DNA of 64,000 nucleotides from Umbelopsis ramanniana AG (GCF_025399195.1 NW_026252090.1:496001-560000), one strand, 5' to 3'; counted from the first letter of the stretch, positions 1 through 12,453 are shown. Numbers and translations: made by a program. The notes: generated from the letters alone by a model not told the origin.

Positions 1-486
1 GACAGAGCATGGTCACGCATCAACTTGACTGCGCTTTTGACTGATCATGAAAGACTCCAACGTGTAGCTCGCTTGCATATCTTGAAATCACCCATCAAGA
101 AAGGAAACTCAGATTCACTTCTTGGCGATGATCGCGAGTACCCCACCTTACTCTCTGACGACGACAAGATTGGTGTTCGACAGGTTTCTGAAAGCCATTA
201 CGTACTTGATGTCAAGGGATCACCTGGAGGTGATGGCAGCAGCAGCAGAGTACTGGGATATGGCCAAACCACATCTGGTGGTGGTGTTATCCAATTGGAA
301 GAAGTGTTAATTCCCAAGGATGAGCCTACCTTGTCACCTCACAAGGGTCTCAAGTGGTGGCAGATCCTACTGATAGTGTTAGGAGCGATCTTAGGTTTGA
401 TCCTACTAGCAGTCATTGCATTCTTTGCCTGGAAGTGGTACCAGAAGAGACGTGGTGGCTACATTGCTCTGGGAGAGGATCATTAA
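1..486 (+). CDS. Fasciclin-domain type I membrane protein, C-terminal part
   Basis: The reading frame is open from base 1, so the gene starts outside the window; only the last ~162 residues are visible. The segment around LQRVARLHIL and the later GGGVIQLEEVLIP match the start and the closing strand of a FAS1 (fasciclin) domain, a family of cell-surface adhesion modules. After it comes one hydrophobic helix (about WWQILLIVLGAILGLILLAV), then a basic stop-transfer WKWYQKRR and a very short cytosolic tail. The expected layout is a FAS1 ectodomain outside the cell or in the vacuole lumen, anchored by a single C-terminal helix. FAS1 assignment is from motif resemblance; the upstream domains and start are unseen. 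Confidence 0.7.
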   Translation, partial: DRAWSRINLTALLTDHERLQRVARLHILKSPIKKGNSDSLLGDDREYPTLLSDDDKIGVRQVSESHYVLDVKGSPGGDGSSSRVLGYGQTTSGGGVIQLEEVLIPKDEPTLSPHKGLKWWQILLIVLGAILGLILLAVIAFFAWKWYQKRRGGYIALGEDH

Positions 487-683
487 AATATGTTCTAACA
501 AAGATGATCATGTTATTATGAAAAACATGCACCCATTGTTATCACTTTTAACCAAGTATGTGAATAAACCCTTCATTCAAAAATTCTTTATGCAAATTTA
601 TACATTTTTTCGCCTTTACTATGCTAACTGTATAGCTAATGTTCTTGGTCAACATCAATCAATAGCTTTGATGCTATGTAAAC

Positions 684-1963
684 TCATCTCCCTAACAGTC
701 TGTCGTTCTCTGGCTCAGTTGAGTCTGTTTGATCAGCAGGCACATCTGATGTATCAACAAGTGGGTCTGATGGATCAGCAGGCGGGTCTGATGGATTAGA
801 TGGCAACGGTTCTCCTGCTGAGTTATTCATGCCTTCTCTTTCAAGAGGAACATGACTAGCACCATGCTCTTTAAACTGGCTGTATTGCATCCTTTCCAAA
901 GTTGGGGATTTGATATTAGGTTGAGGTGTGTACTCAGGTGGATGCAGTGCTGCTAGTGATTGCTTCATATGATCTTTTCTGAGCACGTTCTTCTGATAGA
1001 TCTTAGAGTATAAGGCTGACCGATTATCGTACAGATCACGATTTGTATCTTCAGTGGGGTCTTGCTTATAAAATCGGTATTTGAAATCGGGCACCATAGG
1101 TTTGTACTCTTCTTCGACGTCTTGCATAGTCTGATTTATGCCACTTACGTAATCTGCATTGAAGTCTTGTAGTTCGTTAAGATACATGCGCAAAACAAAG
1201 AGGCAAACAACCTACAAGTTTCCGTTAGACGTTACAAACCTAACGAAATGTACAGGTAATAACAAGTAAACGAAGCATACCATGATAAGTAAGGATGAAA
1301 GGAAGCCTGCTGTATATACCAGGATTATATTGGTCCAATATCGGTAGCAGCCGGCCTGAACTTCAAGTGCAGCATTAACAGAATTCGTCAGGTAGTCCAG
1401 AGTGGTTAGTTGTTCCATATGTTTGTACTGGCATTCCGTAATGATGGCACTCTTCCTGGTGGTGGCTAGGAAGATGATACTTATAATTTCGACGATAATG
1501 ATAATGAAGATATTGATATAAAGCCATTTAAGAGTTTTTGCCAATCCACGTCCATCCCTCTGTGAAGCAATCACCTTTCAATATGAGAGCCATATAATGT
1601 CTGCGCATAAACGTCACTAACCTGCCCAATGGTTGCAATCCCTATCGAGGTCATAGCTATTATAGGGGCGTAGACGCACAGGTGTATAACGTATGTTGTC
1701 AATGTCGAGTTTAATAGAATGGCTGGAAGTATCTGTTTGTTAATTTTGATACATCTGAAAGGTATTCAAATGCCCTACGCACCTGTGCTGTAAAGACCAC
1801 TCAATACGAGTACGACTATGCTGATGGTCTACATGGATTCATTAGAAGAGTGTCTCATTGGAGAATGCTACGTATATATGACACATACCATTATGACCAG
1901 TTCTGCCAGAATAGCGGACCATCGAAGTGATATACAGCCACAAATTGTTCTTTTCTCAGCCAT
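684..1963 (-). CDS. Four-pass (tetraspan) membrane protein, function unknown
   Basis: Reading from ATG at 1963: exons 1889-1963, 1783-1828, 1622-1732, 1281-1574 and 684-1211. Four hydrophobic segments are visible: one spanning exons 1-2 (ending VLVLSGLYS), one in exon 3 (YVIHLCVYAPIIAM), one in exon 4 (NIFIIIIVEIISIIF) and one across the exon 4-5 junction (LSSLLIM then VVCLFVL). A ~50-residue loop with two cysteines lies between segments 3 and 4. The tail is long, polar and full of SDP repeats (SDPPADPSDPLVDTSD). The topology is tetraspanin-like but there is no CCG motif, so I do not assign it to that family. The junction between exons 2 and 3 is one base out of phase with canonical sites, so that boundary is uncertain. 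Confidence 0.6.
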
Positions 1964-2577
1964 TAAGAAGGTATTTTGACAAAACAAAAACGATTGAGTG
2001 AAAGAAAAGTACTGATGAACAAAATTGTACACAGTTTCTCTCTTTTGTCACGCTCCCATGGGTAAAAAAAAAAAGTGAAACATGAACGGCAAGTTTTACA
2101 AGAAGATTTTGAACTTGATAAAAAATATATAATCTTCGAAAAACTAACATTATCGGCCACGATATAGGCCGATTTCCTGGAGCATTCCACAAAATGCTGC
2201 GGTAACGCACGGAACAAAGTAGATGGTAGCTATTGTTATGGTAGGATCCTACCATGATTTGGTCTTTTGTTTCATCATATTATCCTGCATGTGGAGAGGA
2301 AATCAATTATACAATGATGCAATTGCGAAGATAAAGTGAGCAGTTTGCTTTAATCTCTTTCCTTGGCGTTCACATGTGAGAAATGATCGCTTTGAAACAT
2401 TGAATTAAAGCGTGCATTCGATTGAAGGATGTTTACGACAGAATACCATTGCTATCTAACACTGAGTGCACTGGGTACATTATTTATTAATAGCTTTGAA
2501 AATGAGGTGTTGCGGTTGAGGATGTTAAGTGTGTGTAATGGAAAATGAAGTGCTCGACACGGTATGCTGGAATTCAC
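1964..2577. other. Intergenic, no gene seen
   Basis: AT-rich spacer between the divergent start of the tetraspan gene and the 3' end of glyoxalase II. It should hold the tetraspan promoter. Short open frames here (for example 1956-2255 on the minus strand) are low-complexity and lack splice-supported continuation. Confidence 0.6.
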
Positions 2578-3633
2578 TTATCGAAAAGAATTTCGCATTT
2601 CCCTGAGTGAATGTAAAACTTCAACTGGGTCTGATTTTCCAATCGCCATCTTCAAGCTATTCTCATTGACCCGCAAGAATGGATTGTACATTTTTTCTTG
2701 CCCAAGAGTCGATGGCACTGTCACTGCTTTATCTTGGCACCAGGCCCATTTTGAAAGTAGCGCCTCATTGTTGGGATCCACTGTGAGGGCAAATTTAAGG
2801 TTTGTCTTCGTATATTCATGTCCACAGTAGATCCAAGTATCATCAGGCAGTTTCGAAATAACGTGAAAGAGAATTCGATACATGTCACGGGCATCTCCTT
2901 CTAGGAAGCGCCCAACTCCACCGATGAATAGGGTGCTGTTGGAAGCAATGTATGTGTTAATGGACACAATTCCAAAATATTCATACTCTTTCTCAAGAAC
3001 CACTCACTCTCCAGTAAAAACAGCCTTTTCTCCCGTAGTAGGATCGACGACACTATAGCAAACGTGCCCTTTAGTGTGGCAAGGCGTGTGAAGCGGGGTA
3101 ACTTGAAGATTGCCAAGCTTGAACTCTTCTTGGTCTTTGCAGACATAATTGATTTCCGGAATTCTAGCGTCTGCGCCATATACTGCTAAGCCTGGCTTTT
3201 TGGCTACAATTGGATTGACGGCATTTTTTTTAGCATGAATAGATACTCCAGATGAACAATACTTTGTGATTCATACCAACTAGTTCTATGTTTCCTCCAG
3301 AGTGGTCATAGTGGTGATGTGTGATGAAAACACTAGCAAAACAATAGAAATACCGGAAAAAAGTTAATCGACCATAAACAATTGACAGATCGAAGTTACA
3401 GAAATACTGGCTGCGCACTATAACTAAATAGCATGGCTAAAATAGTATCGCCATTATTAACTGCGGCCGTATATTTGAATTATTTACCTGGAAAGCTTTG
3501 CACCAGTCTGGCTCAGCACATTCAAAATCTTGATTGGTTCCACAGGGTCAATGACAGCAGCCTCTTTCGTCTTGTCGTCAATGCAAATGTAGGAATAATT
3601 GTCTTCCAACACCTGGATGGGAATGATTTTCAT
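2578..3633 (-). CDS. GLO2: Hydroxyacylglutathione hydrolase (glyoxalase II)
   Basis: Four exons: 3488-3633, 3277-3332, 3008-3203 and 2578-2935; frames close to give 251 residues, the usual size for cytosolic GLO2. The enzyme hydrolyses S-D-lactoylglutathione to D-lactate and glutathione, the second step of methylglyoxal detoxification. The metallo-beta-lactamase motif THHHYDH is seen at residues 53-59, with ligands His54, His56, Asp58 and His59. Further ligand regions are TPCHTKGH, FTGDTLF and CGHEYT. The substrate-binding C-terminal part YNPFLRV is present. One deviation: the usual GCG after GDTLF reads GGVGRFLEG, with valine at the cysteine position. No mitochondrial leader is seen (N-terminus MKIIPIQVLEDNYSY), so a cytosolic location is inferred. 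Confidence 0.95.
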
Positions 3634-3891
3634 TTGTAATGGTGAAGGAAGAAAAACGAAAGACAGGAAAGCGGAAGGAAAATGTCCCTATGTGTATCTG
3701 GTTCGTATGGAATATTCCACAGAACGTCTCCCTTGCCTTTTTTTAAGCCCGGCAGATATTGTCTAACGCGAGTCCCATCCAGACATTTAATTTATTTCAT
3801 GACCCCACCTAGAAATACTCAAAGAAAATTGTATAATTGTTTGATTTTAATGGTAGTTTTTCAATAACAACTCTCTAGAATTTCGTCCTCT

Positions 3892-4959
3892 CTATTCCTC
3901 AGTGCGAGCCTTTAAAAAGAATAAGATATTAAATTAATAAAAAATGGCGTATGAGGACAACTTGAAAAATCTGGAATTCCCTTCCATCCAAAGGCCAGTG
4001 ATTTGTTTACTTACACCACGTTCCTTGATATCCCCTTCGCGAGCACCAAGTTCTTGCTTCAATCCTCCATAAGGATAGGTACGAGGAATCTATAGAGCAA
4101 ACAAAAAACGTTATCAGATATAAGTATTCGATTCAGCTGTATCACGGGAACTTTTGTATTGCCACTTTTGGTTCTAGCTTGCAGCCAGTCCAGAAGTATG
4201 AAAACTGCCTATATGCCCCGTTCAAATCGAACTACTTACGGCGGTCTTTTCAGGGTATGTCTTATAGACCAGATATGAGAATGCTGAAATAACGCCAATG
4301 AAGGCACCGAATTGTGCGAGTGCCTTGTATGGGCTGTATGTGTGCAAATCTGGAGCCCAGACACCGAGAACTTCGTCCTGTTCGTTCAGCTGAGGAGATA
4401 ACCATTATATTAGCGAATGATAACATACAAGGGAGTCACGCTGGCGTGCATTTGTGTCAAAAACGCAAAGCCTGATGATCTTGGCGTCATTGCTGCTGTT
4501 GTTTGCATATGCATTCTGTCGACAGAATATTCAATGTATAAACGGCTGAGCTGATAGGTAATCATTCGATCTCATAAATTATCCATCTGTCCTTTTGGTG
4601 CAATTTACCGCGCATTTGACGTCTGACGAGCATATTATAGTTGTTCTTCGCAATCTCGAAACAAGTCTCTACAACGGTCGAAGGTTGTCGTTTTCCACAT
4701 CAACTGCATCACTTGGGTAAACACTTACAGGTTCTCCAAAGTTTCTTCTATCTTGGTTATCGTCCCATCCGAAGGGTGATCGGATTTGGTTGCTGAGGTG
4801 AGGAAGGTTGGGATAATCTCCAATTTGAGGATCTTCAACAACTTTTCCAGTAGAGACAGTAGATTGGTTGCGAGATGCTGTGACAGAGGCAGGAGTTGCT
4901 GCTACTCGAGTCAGCAACAAACGGCTGCTGAGGAGCGATGAAGGAATACGTGGAGCCAT
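3892..4959 (-). CDS. NDUFB8: NADH:ubiquinone oxidoreductase subunit NDUFB8 (ASHI)
   Basis: Exons 4729-4959, 4240-4389, 4015-4089 and 3892-3909 give 157 residues. The N-terminus (MAPRIPSSLLSSRLLLTRVA) is a typical basic, serine/arginine-rich mitochondrial presequence. The core PQIGDYPNLP and RRNFGEP followed by LNEQDEVLGVWAPD are family hallmarks of this accessory subunit of complex I. Exon 2 ends with one membrane helix (GAFIGVISAFSYLVY). The last exon codes only ARTEE. The protein would sit in the inner-membrane arm of respiratory complex I. Family assignment rests on the conserved GDYPNLP and RRNFGE blocks. Confidence 0.88.
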
Positions 4960-5226
4960 TTCTGTATTGAATGAGTGGAAGCTTGCTTGCCTTGCAAGGT
5001 TATTTTGGTAGCGACGCCCCGAGTAGACGTCATCAATTTGAAATTTTCTGGCAGCCGCTCACCTAACAGTGGCATGGACAAGCTTAAAATTTTTACATGA
5101 AACTTTGGATTTATTTATAAACTGAAGGAAACCAGTGTAGGGAATGGATTGTAGGGAATGCGATAAAATACGATACTTCTAAGCTATACATGACACATCT
5201 ATACAAGGGATGAATAAAAAAAGCAC

Positions 5227-7632
5227 TCAATTGCCATTTGTGGCAGCTTCTGCCTGCCATTTTTCTATTCGCTGCTGTCGCCAAGTTGGACCCCACTTCA
5301 GCAAGGGCAAGACCAGAAGACGACTAGGCAGCAGTGCCAAAGATACAACAGTAAATCCCTTAAAATTTTCATGTCAATATAGCTGTATAGAACATTTTCC
5401 CAGTTATGAGACAACTATGCACTTACCCAACCAACACCAAGAGTCTCTAGTGCCGGATCGATCAGCACTGTGGCACCAGCTCCAAAGAGACAGCGGACCA
5501 AATTGTTACTAGCCATGATGGAAGCAGAACGACCAGGAAACATGTCAACCATCAGGGTTTGTATAGAGTTGGTATTGGCGACACCAGTTACTCCAACTGT
5601 AAATTAATTGAATGAGAAGGAATCATGGCAGAACACTAACAATTGAGCCAACTTACGAATAAAGTGTAAAACAAGAACAATTGCCAGATGAGCCTTGATA
5701 TACAGGCACCAGCCATATAACACTAAAATAACTGCGAATTTGATGTGCGTTAAGCAATGTTCAAACGGCTGATATCTCAGTCAACTTGTACTTACTATTA
5801 AATACCAAAGCGTGAATCCAGGCAAGCCGTAACCTTGCGTACTCCAGAGGAAATTCTGGTGTTAGGTTCCCACCCTTAAGTTTAGCAGGATCCATGCCAT
5901 GCTTGATGGCGATTGTTCGGAAATTACGATCCAAAAGTTTTCCCTGCACAACAGAGCCAAAAACGCATCCAAATCCGTTAGCAAGATAAGTCAATCCGAT
6001 TTGCATGTCGTTGAGTCCGTAAATTTTCGAGAAAATAACTGGCACGCTAGTTGTAAAACAGTACATTCCGCCGTACTGGAAAGCGTAATACAAGACAAGA
6101 ATTGCTACGTCTTTTTCGCGCAAATACAATAGACTTTGGAAAGGATTGAGGGATTTTCGCTTTGCTTCAGGAAGTCGGACTTGAGCATGTTCTTGTGGAC
6201 CACTTCTTCTTCCGTCCCTTCTGCGCTTCAACCATTGGAAAGGTGTAGGATTGGCATATCCGCTGCCATTTCCAACTAGAGAACGAAGGGTTTCGTTGAG
6301 GAACAAAAAAAGGACGGTAACTAAGGCACCTCCTAACATTGCTAAAACCCAGAAGATCCAACGCCAGCCCAGAGCCTGTGAGATAATGCCACCGATGACA
6401 GGACCTGTAACAAACGGGATTAACTTGTTTGACACAGCGTGACAAGTAATTATCAACAACATGACTGGATATATTACCTAATACAGGCCCACTAGTAGTG
6501 CCAAGGGAATAATAACCCATGTAACCTCCACGCTCATATGGAGTACAGATATCGGCTAAAAATCGATGAAAATAATTTAAGCATTAGAAAGAAGGTTCTG
6601 AAACGCATGGTGAGCCTTCTGGCTATGGTATTATGAAGTTCAATCGTGGCGTATCATAAAATATGGTAAAGAGGCGTTTCTCCGTAATTTTGCTGAAAGC
6701 GTGGCGACGGAAAAAACCACAAACGTGGCGCAAATATAAACAGGTCTACCCTTACCTATGGTACCTGCACCTATGGCGACAACGGAACTTGAACCAAAAG
6801 CTTGAATCATACGCCAAACCAGTAGTACCGGGTATGATTGCGTCATGGCCAATCCTACACACGCACCTATGTAGACAAGCATAGTACTAAGATAAACCGG
6901 ACGACGTCCCCAGACATCAGAGAGTGCACCCCAAAACGAAGGGGAGATGGCCTAAAAAATAGTGAGAATCAAAAATGGACCAAGCTCAGTTGACGGTGAC
7001 AGGCACATCCATACCTGAAAAATCATGTAGACTGTGACACCGAGTTTTCTGAAACAGGAAATTTTCCGGTTATAATCATTTTAAAACGGTTGACATGGTA
7101 ATAAACAATCAAAGAGATTACTTACATTTCCGTAATCGACACATTAAGTGACTAGAAAATTCAGAAATAAAAAAATTGTTAGCAATGAATGAATTGGCAT
7201 TTTGGTATCTAGATATAGACCTACTTCTTGCATGGAATTCATGGCGGGCAAAAATATATTTGCTGTAAGTGGAGAAATAAAGGTGGCTACAGCTGCCATC
7301 ATGACGATAGCCCACTTCTTTCGCTTGGAGAATATGCAGTAAGGTTCTGTTTCTTCATTTTTCTCCACATTTGGCATTGCGGACTCGTCTGCCAGAGTAT
7401 CTTCATCGCTATCAGTGGTTCCTCCTTTGTCGACCATCATGTCCTTCACCGAAAGATATTGCCCAAACTCTGGCTTGATATATGCCTTGTCGGGAGAATT
7501 GCAACTTATGGTGGCCAAACTATTTTTCCTTGACACATTGGGTGAGCATGTAGTTGAATTATTTGTACTATTTTCCGTTGAGGACAGCACCATATGTTCG
7601 GTTGAGTTGGAGGTATTGATTTGTAAATGCAT
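5227..7632 (-). CDS. Major facilitator superfamily drug:H+ antiporter-type transporter
   Basis: Nine exons: 7225-7632, 7126-7151, 7015-7048, 6756-6951, 6478-6555, 5796-6404, 5657-5731, 5427-5596 and 5227-5358; all phases close, giving 575 residues. I start at the ATG at 7632; the frame is open further upstream but without an ATG. A hydrophilic ~110-residue N-terminus precedes KKWAIVMMAAVATFISPL (helix 1). Typical MFS marks are WGALSDVWGRRPVY in the 2-3 loop and SGPVLG/PVIGGIISQALGWRWIFW at helix 5 (DHA1 motif C region). A long central loop separates two six-helix halves. The closest general type is the fungal DHA1 family (Qdr/Flr/Tpo-like) of proton-coupled exporters; substrate cannot be read from sequence. 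Two exons (26 and 34 nt) are very short. Confidence 0.9.
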
Positions 7633-9336
7633 ATCCAGATTGGTTGCAATAGTGAATGACAGGAGAGGCAATAGAGAGCTTTTTATATCAATAGATGAGT
7701 TAGGAGTCAAGTTGATCCTGTGGTTCTTGGCAAAACGGCAAGAAGAAAAAAAGAATGAAGGGTTGTGTTGGGTTGAATCCAATGTAATGTTAAAAGGGAA
7801 AGTAATTAGGCGATGACACCAGACAGGGAACTGTTTAAATTCAAGTACGTTGGACTGTGAATTTTTTTTTACTGATAGATCGCAGTATTCTATAGACTCT
7901 AATTAGTTCCAGGTGCATAGCAAGGTGGATGACCTTGGGCCTAAAAAAAGACGGATGGAGATGATAGCGTAATCTTTTTCTCAAAGTTATGATGCAAGGT
8001 ACCATTTGATCCAATCGATCTAAGGGCAGGTCTCACCTAACTGGTTTTGATTTATAACAGGACCCGGTAACCTGTCAATTCAGCATGGGCCTCGAAGCTA
8101 ATTATGTTTGGTCATCAAACCAACGGAAGGTACTATCATATCATATATCGGAAATGGTGGTGTTTTTGTCAGTCACTGATTTGCGATACCTTATCTTGAA
8201 TCTAGAATAAGTGTATGTACACCATCATGAAATAGATTACGCCGATGCCATGTAATCCCGTACATGCGTTCAACGAAAAGGCTTCGAATGGCTATATGGA
8301 AAGAATGTTACTTTCTACATTTTCTAAACATTTCATAAAGACGTGACCAAATTGCAATATGGACGTTTATCGTACGAATAGTGGCCGGTGACCAGAATTG
8401 AGGGATCAATCAGTGCAGCAAGGGCATGACGTGTTCGCAAGTCATTTTTCTTAATGCACCTGCTGTCCAAGGAATCTTGCATCTTGTCTTCTAATAGTTC
8501 GACTCATGGTAATTCGCTTTATTCCTATGAATGTTGTTAAGTCCGCTTTATCTTCGTAGCATACATTCATGAGTGAATTTGGTAAAATAGGAGTTACGTT
8601 TAATTTGCATGTCAAAGGCTTTGATGCTGATTAGCGCGTTACTCCCACTCTTATGTCTTGGCAATGAAAATCATTTTTCGGGATCACTCAGCAGCCTATT
8701 GGTACGTCAGCAAACTTCAAGAGCCAGCCTGCCTTGAAGTGTCCTAGAATAGGATCGGAAACACCTTACTGCATTACTTTACATATTGATAAGCACCATG
8801 GAAATGGAATACCTTCCATACATGTTTTTGTACTACTTCTTCAGCTTTTCCATCTATGAATATAGGTTACTTTGCTTTGCTTTGCATTCGGGCCAAAGAA
8901 TAATAAATTTAGAAAATAGATCTGCAAAGTTTTCTATCTGAGTTTTCTTAGGAACCGTTTAGCCATGGTGCCTTGAATCAAGTGGATAAAGCGATCTAAA
9001 CTTATCGCAGTACCATTAGTGGATGCTGTCGAGGATGACACTTTTGGTACATATGGTATTGTACTTTGCAATCGTAGTTTTAATTATAAGGAGCATAAAG
9101 TATAACTTAATTGTAATTTTTCTGCTTCGGTTGATCGGCAAAGTCCCCACCGACCAAAAGTTAGAACTGCACTAGCCAATTAATTCCAATGACCCTGGTA
9201 GAATACCATTCAAAATGCGTTTAGAAATGGAAGTTTCTAATAGGGAGTATCAATAATATGTGTATCTCGGAAAAAGCATGCAAGCGTCTTTTATTTGCTA
9301 ATTTTCATCTGTATGATAATTATGAATTTTGTTTTT
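7633..9336. other. Intergenic spacer, no gene seen
   Basis: About 1.7 kb between the MFS transporter start and the 3' end of the eS1 gene. It must contain the transporter promoter and the eS1 terminator region. I found no open frame with family motifs, no tRNA-like A/B boxes and no obvious repeat. Confidence 0.5.
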
Positions 9337-10709
9337 TTACACTGACTCCTGGATGGCAGGTTCGACGAATTCCTTCTTGATCTTGGTGCCAATATCAGCA
9401 TCACCAGCGGCATCACCACCGTGAAGAGCAAGGAGAGATTGAACATCGAACTTGGGGCTCTTGAGAATCTTGACCTTACGGACGTAGACGTTTTGCAAGG
9501 GGAAGATACCCTGGCAAGCCTTCTCAATGCGGTGGCCAATGATGTCCTGAGCGCTAGGAGATGAGGAGGTGATCAACTTGGAAACCAACTCCTTCAAGTC
9601 GCAAGAGGCGGACTCTTGGGTCATGATCTCGAACATCTTCTTGCGGATCTGACGGATCTGGGAAGACTGAGCATAGGTGGTCTTCTTGATCTGGTTGCGG
9701 CGGCGAGCAGTGAAGGCGATGACGAAAAGACGAACGAGGTAACCGTCGGTGGTCTTGACATCAATGAAGGCCTCCAAGAGGGATTGCCACTTCTTGACGA
9801 GAGAGCGGAGCTTGTCAGAGGTGAAGTCCATACCGTGGAAGTTGGTGAGGCAGTTCTTGCCTTGGATTTCATCAACTCTCAGCTTGATCTTGCGGAAAGC
9901 ACGGTCCTCATCCTTGGTGAGATCACCGAGGGAGACTTCGAGAACACGACCCTTAAGGTAGTCGTTGGCGTTCTCTAAATGGAGGGTAAAAAGTTTTATA
10001 CGTTAAGTGAGATGAATGGGGGACTTGTAAAAAAAATTTCAAGGTGACACTTACTGAGACCCTGGGTACGGTTGACAAGAGTCTTGCCGACCTGGCGAAC
10101 GTCAAACATGGAAGGAGCCTTGATGTCATACCAGTCCTTACGGGTGAAGGGGTCAACGCTGTGGGTTCGATTCATTAGCACAATGTATGATGGGCATGGC
10201 AAATTTTTGATAGTTGGAATATGAGGATTAACGGGGTGATGGGTAGGTTGAAAGGTGGATTGGTGGACATAGCAAGGCTTCGAATCAGTAGAAAAAGACG
10301 TAGGGTTCGCTGTGCTACTGCTGTTCTATGTGGCTGATGGAATCGCACCGGGAAATGTCATGCAATGTGTGGTTGGTCCATTCCTACCAAGCTGATTTAT
10401 CGATTGGTTGTATATATTTCGTACGGTGCTGCAGTAATTATAAAAAGTTTTCATATATCTATACTTACACCTTCTTCTTCAAACCCTTCTTGCCTTTGCT
10501 GAGACGCCTTTGAAAATGAAGTAAGGAAAAAAATTAGCAAAATAGAACTATTATTGAGAATGTTCGGATTAAATGCATCCTGTAATGTGAAAACTTACTT
10601 GTTTTTTCCGACAGCTGAATAGATGCGAGTAGTAGGATGGATGTTCGAGAATAAAGGTCAGTTATGGATGAATCGATGCATGTATGGATGGATGGATAGA
10701 CATACCCAT
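9337..10709 (-). CDS. RPS1: 40S ribosomal protein eS1 (RPS1/RPS3a)
   Basis: Five coding exons: 10706-10709 (only ATGG), 10599-10614 (16 nt), 10469-10507, 10055-10158 and 9337-9974, joined in frame to 266 residues (yeast eS1 has 255). The spliced N-terminus reads [19 protein letters not shown], then [19 protein letters not shown], the standard eS1 start. Later blocks [26 protein letters not shown] and [15 protein letters not shown] are also family-typical. The protein is a small-subunit component near the mRNA exit. The start codon is separated from the rest by two closely spaced introns, and a third intron of 310 nt follows (10159-10468), so the gene carries four introns in its first half and none in the 638-nt last exon. 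Ribosomal protein genes often carry introns near the start, but a four-base first coding exon is extreme. Confidence 0.96.
10599..10614 (-). other. 16-nt micro-exon of the eS1 gene
   Basis: On the minus strand an acceptor TTCAG lies just before this 16-nt segment and a strong donor GTAAGT just after it. It supplies codons 2-7 (last bases of Ala2 through the first two bases of Lys7), without which the conserved MAVGKNK start is lost. Confidence 0.85.
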
Positions 10710-12453
10710 GATGAAATATGCAGAGGAAGAGCAAGTTCTGTGCCAGCTTGCCAGTACCCTATATCGGTCGGCGGAGCTGCATCAGGGACGGTCGATTTCT
10801 CGACATGTCACGTGCGGCGGTTATGTCATCATTGAAAGACATTAATTTCTTCTGCGAAATGCATGATATGGTAGGGTATACAACGACACTTGACTTTCCC
10901 TTGTCAAACCTCAATGCAAGAGCAATCGGTTTCTAGGGTATTTTTTAGCTGATAGGTTACTAGAATGATTATATATTTTTTCGAATCATTCTCCATATCA
11001 AGCCACTTGTTGGTAGCTAAACGCGTTTAGCATTTATAACAGCATATTTGCGGTCCGAAAGACTTAGAGTCGCTATTCAAATCTTAGTTGCTTTCAGCAG
11101 TAACATGCCGTTGGCTCCGCCGATTACGCACCGGCATGAGTACACGCAGGAAACTTGTAGGAGAATAGAAATATTATATAATAGATCTCCCAGGCACAAT
11201 ATATAATGCTTCTTTCTTATGTACGAACTAAAGCATAATGAATGTCCATTCTGTATATGAAACAAATATCATTGAAAGTACGGCTCGTACAGTCATGTCG
11301 TCTCTTCTATAGGTGACTTTAAGGAAATATATCTTGCTTATGGGGCGTTCAAAGGTACTTGGTATGCAAAGGGACGGGAGAATGCCCTTCTCCCACGCTT
11401 TTTGATATATGTGTTATGGCTGTGTTGCAAGCGGCCATTCTAGCAGCGTATCGCGAATTGGCTCCTTGAGGAATTGGCACAACGCTTAAGCTTTGGAAGA
11501 CCTCAGGACATGTACGACACCAACTCAACCTACTAGCCAACAGAAAAGGCTTCTGTAGCGTCTGGCCATACCTCTAATAACAAAAGCAACCCCTCAGGAT
11601 GGCTGATGTTTTAACATTATTTTGAGACACTTCAGTATGCAGTGATAGTTATCTAGATACGGGGTTGCCGAAGTGATTTTTCAGACGGAGATGACATTTA
11701 CACATCTTGTTTGGACATTGTAAACGTTCTAACACTGACGCACAGATATTTGCAAATGGGTGTACTTTTGCATGCTAATTTTGCAACGAAGTATAGGACT
11801 CATGAAAAGTGACTGTTATAAGCTCGGTCATGGCCTGCAGAAATTGGACAGGAACATGGGAATGCATAAGTGAAGCGGCAGTTCCGCTAGCAGAATCATA
11901 CGATGAGCTGACATAAATGGGTTGTGGCGAACGCATATTTCACTATATCTCGGTCAAAGCTATGCTTCTCCAAAAAATTCGGTCTGTTTCAAGACAAGTA
12001 CTAAATGCTATATGGTACCAGTGACAATCTACCTGCTTGTCATGAGAATATTCACTGTTAACGCCAAACGGATCACAAAGCTCCAATGTGTGTGTTGCAT
12101 CCATCGGACCTGTCTTGAATGTGTCGCACACGATGTTGCACCAAGTTTTTATAAAGAAATTTTCTGTCTGCAATAGTACGGTCCTTTCTAAAGGAGAGTG
12201 GTATTACATAGGCTGTCTAAGAAATAAAACTGGCGTATAGCGTTGAATTTAGAGATAATGAATGGAAAATGCGGATCAAGTATGGCCGACATTCTCGATT
12301 CTAATTTTATGCGCTTGTGCTCAGACTGTACACATAAGAGAGATTTGTATAACCTAACTAAGGGTACAAAAAGTAGAGTTTAAATGGCGTTTTGAATTTT
12401 CTGACTGGTGCATCTTACATCTCTTTCTTACTCACAACTATCTCAGAAGCAAT
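10710..12453. other. Intergenic spacer before the dehydrogenase array
   Basis: About 1.7 kb between the divergent starts of eS1 (minus) and the first dehydrogenase (plus), so it should contain both promoters. TACAAAAAG near 12363 is the best TATA-like element for the dehydrogenase. A minus-strand open frame at 11349-11540 shows no recognisable domain. Confidence 0.5.

Noticed and set aside
10155-10180. tRNA B-box-like GGGTTCGATTC
   Set aside because: It overlaps the eS1 splice acceptor, has no A box at the right distance and no foldable arms.
10159-10468. snoRNA inside the 310-nt third intron of the eS1 gene
   Set aside because: Looked for C/D boxes and an H/ACA pattern; scattered CTGA and TGATG occur but no paired box C/D with terminal stem.
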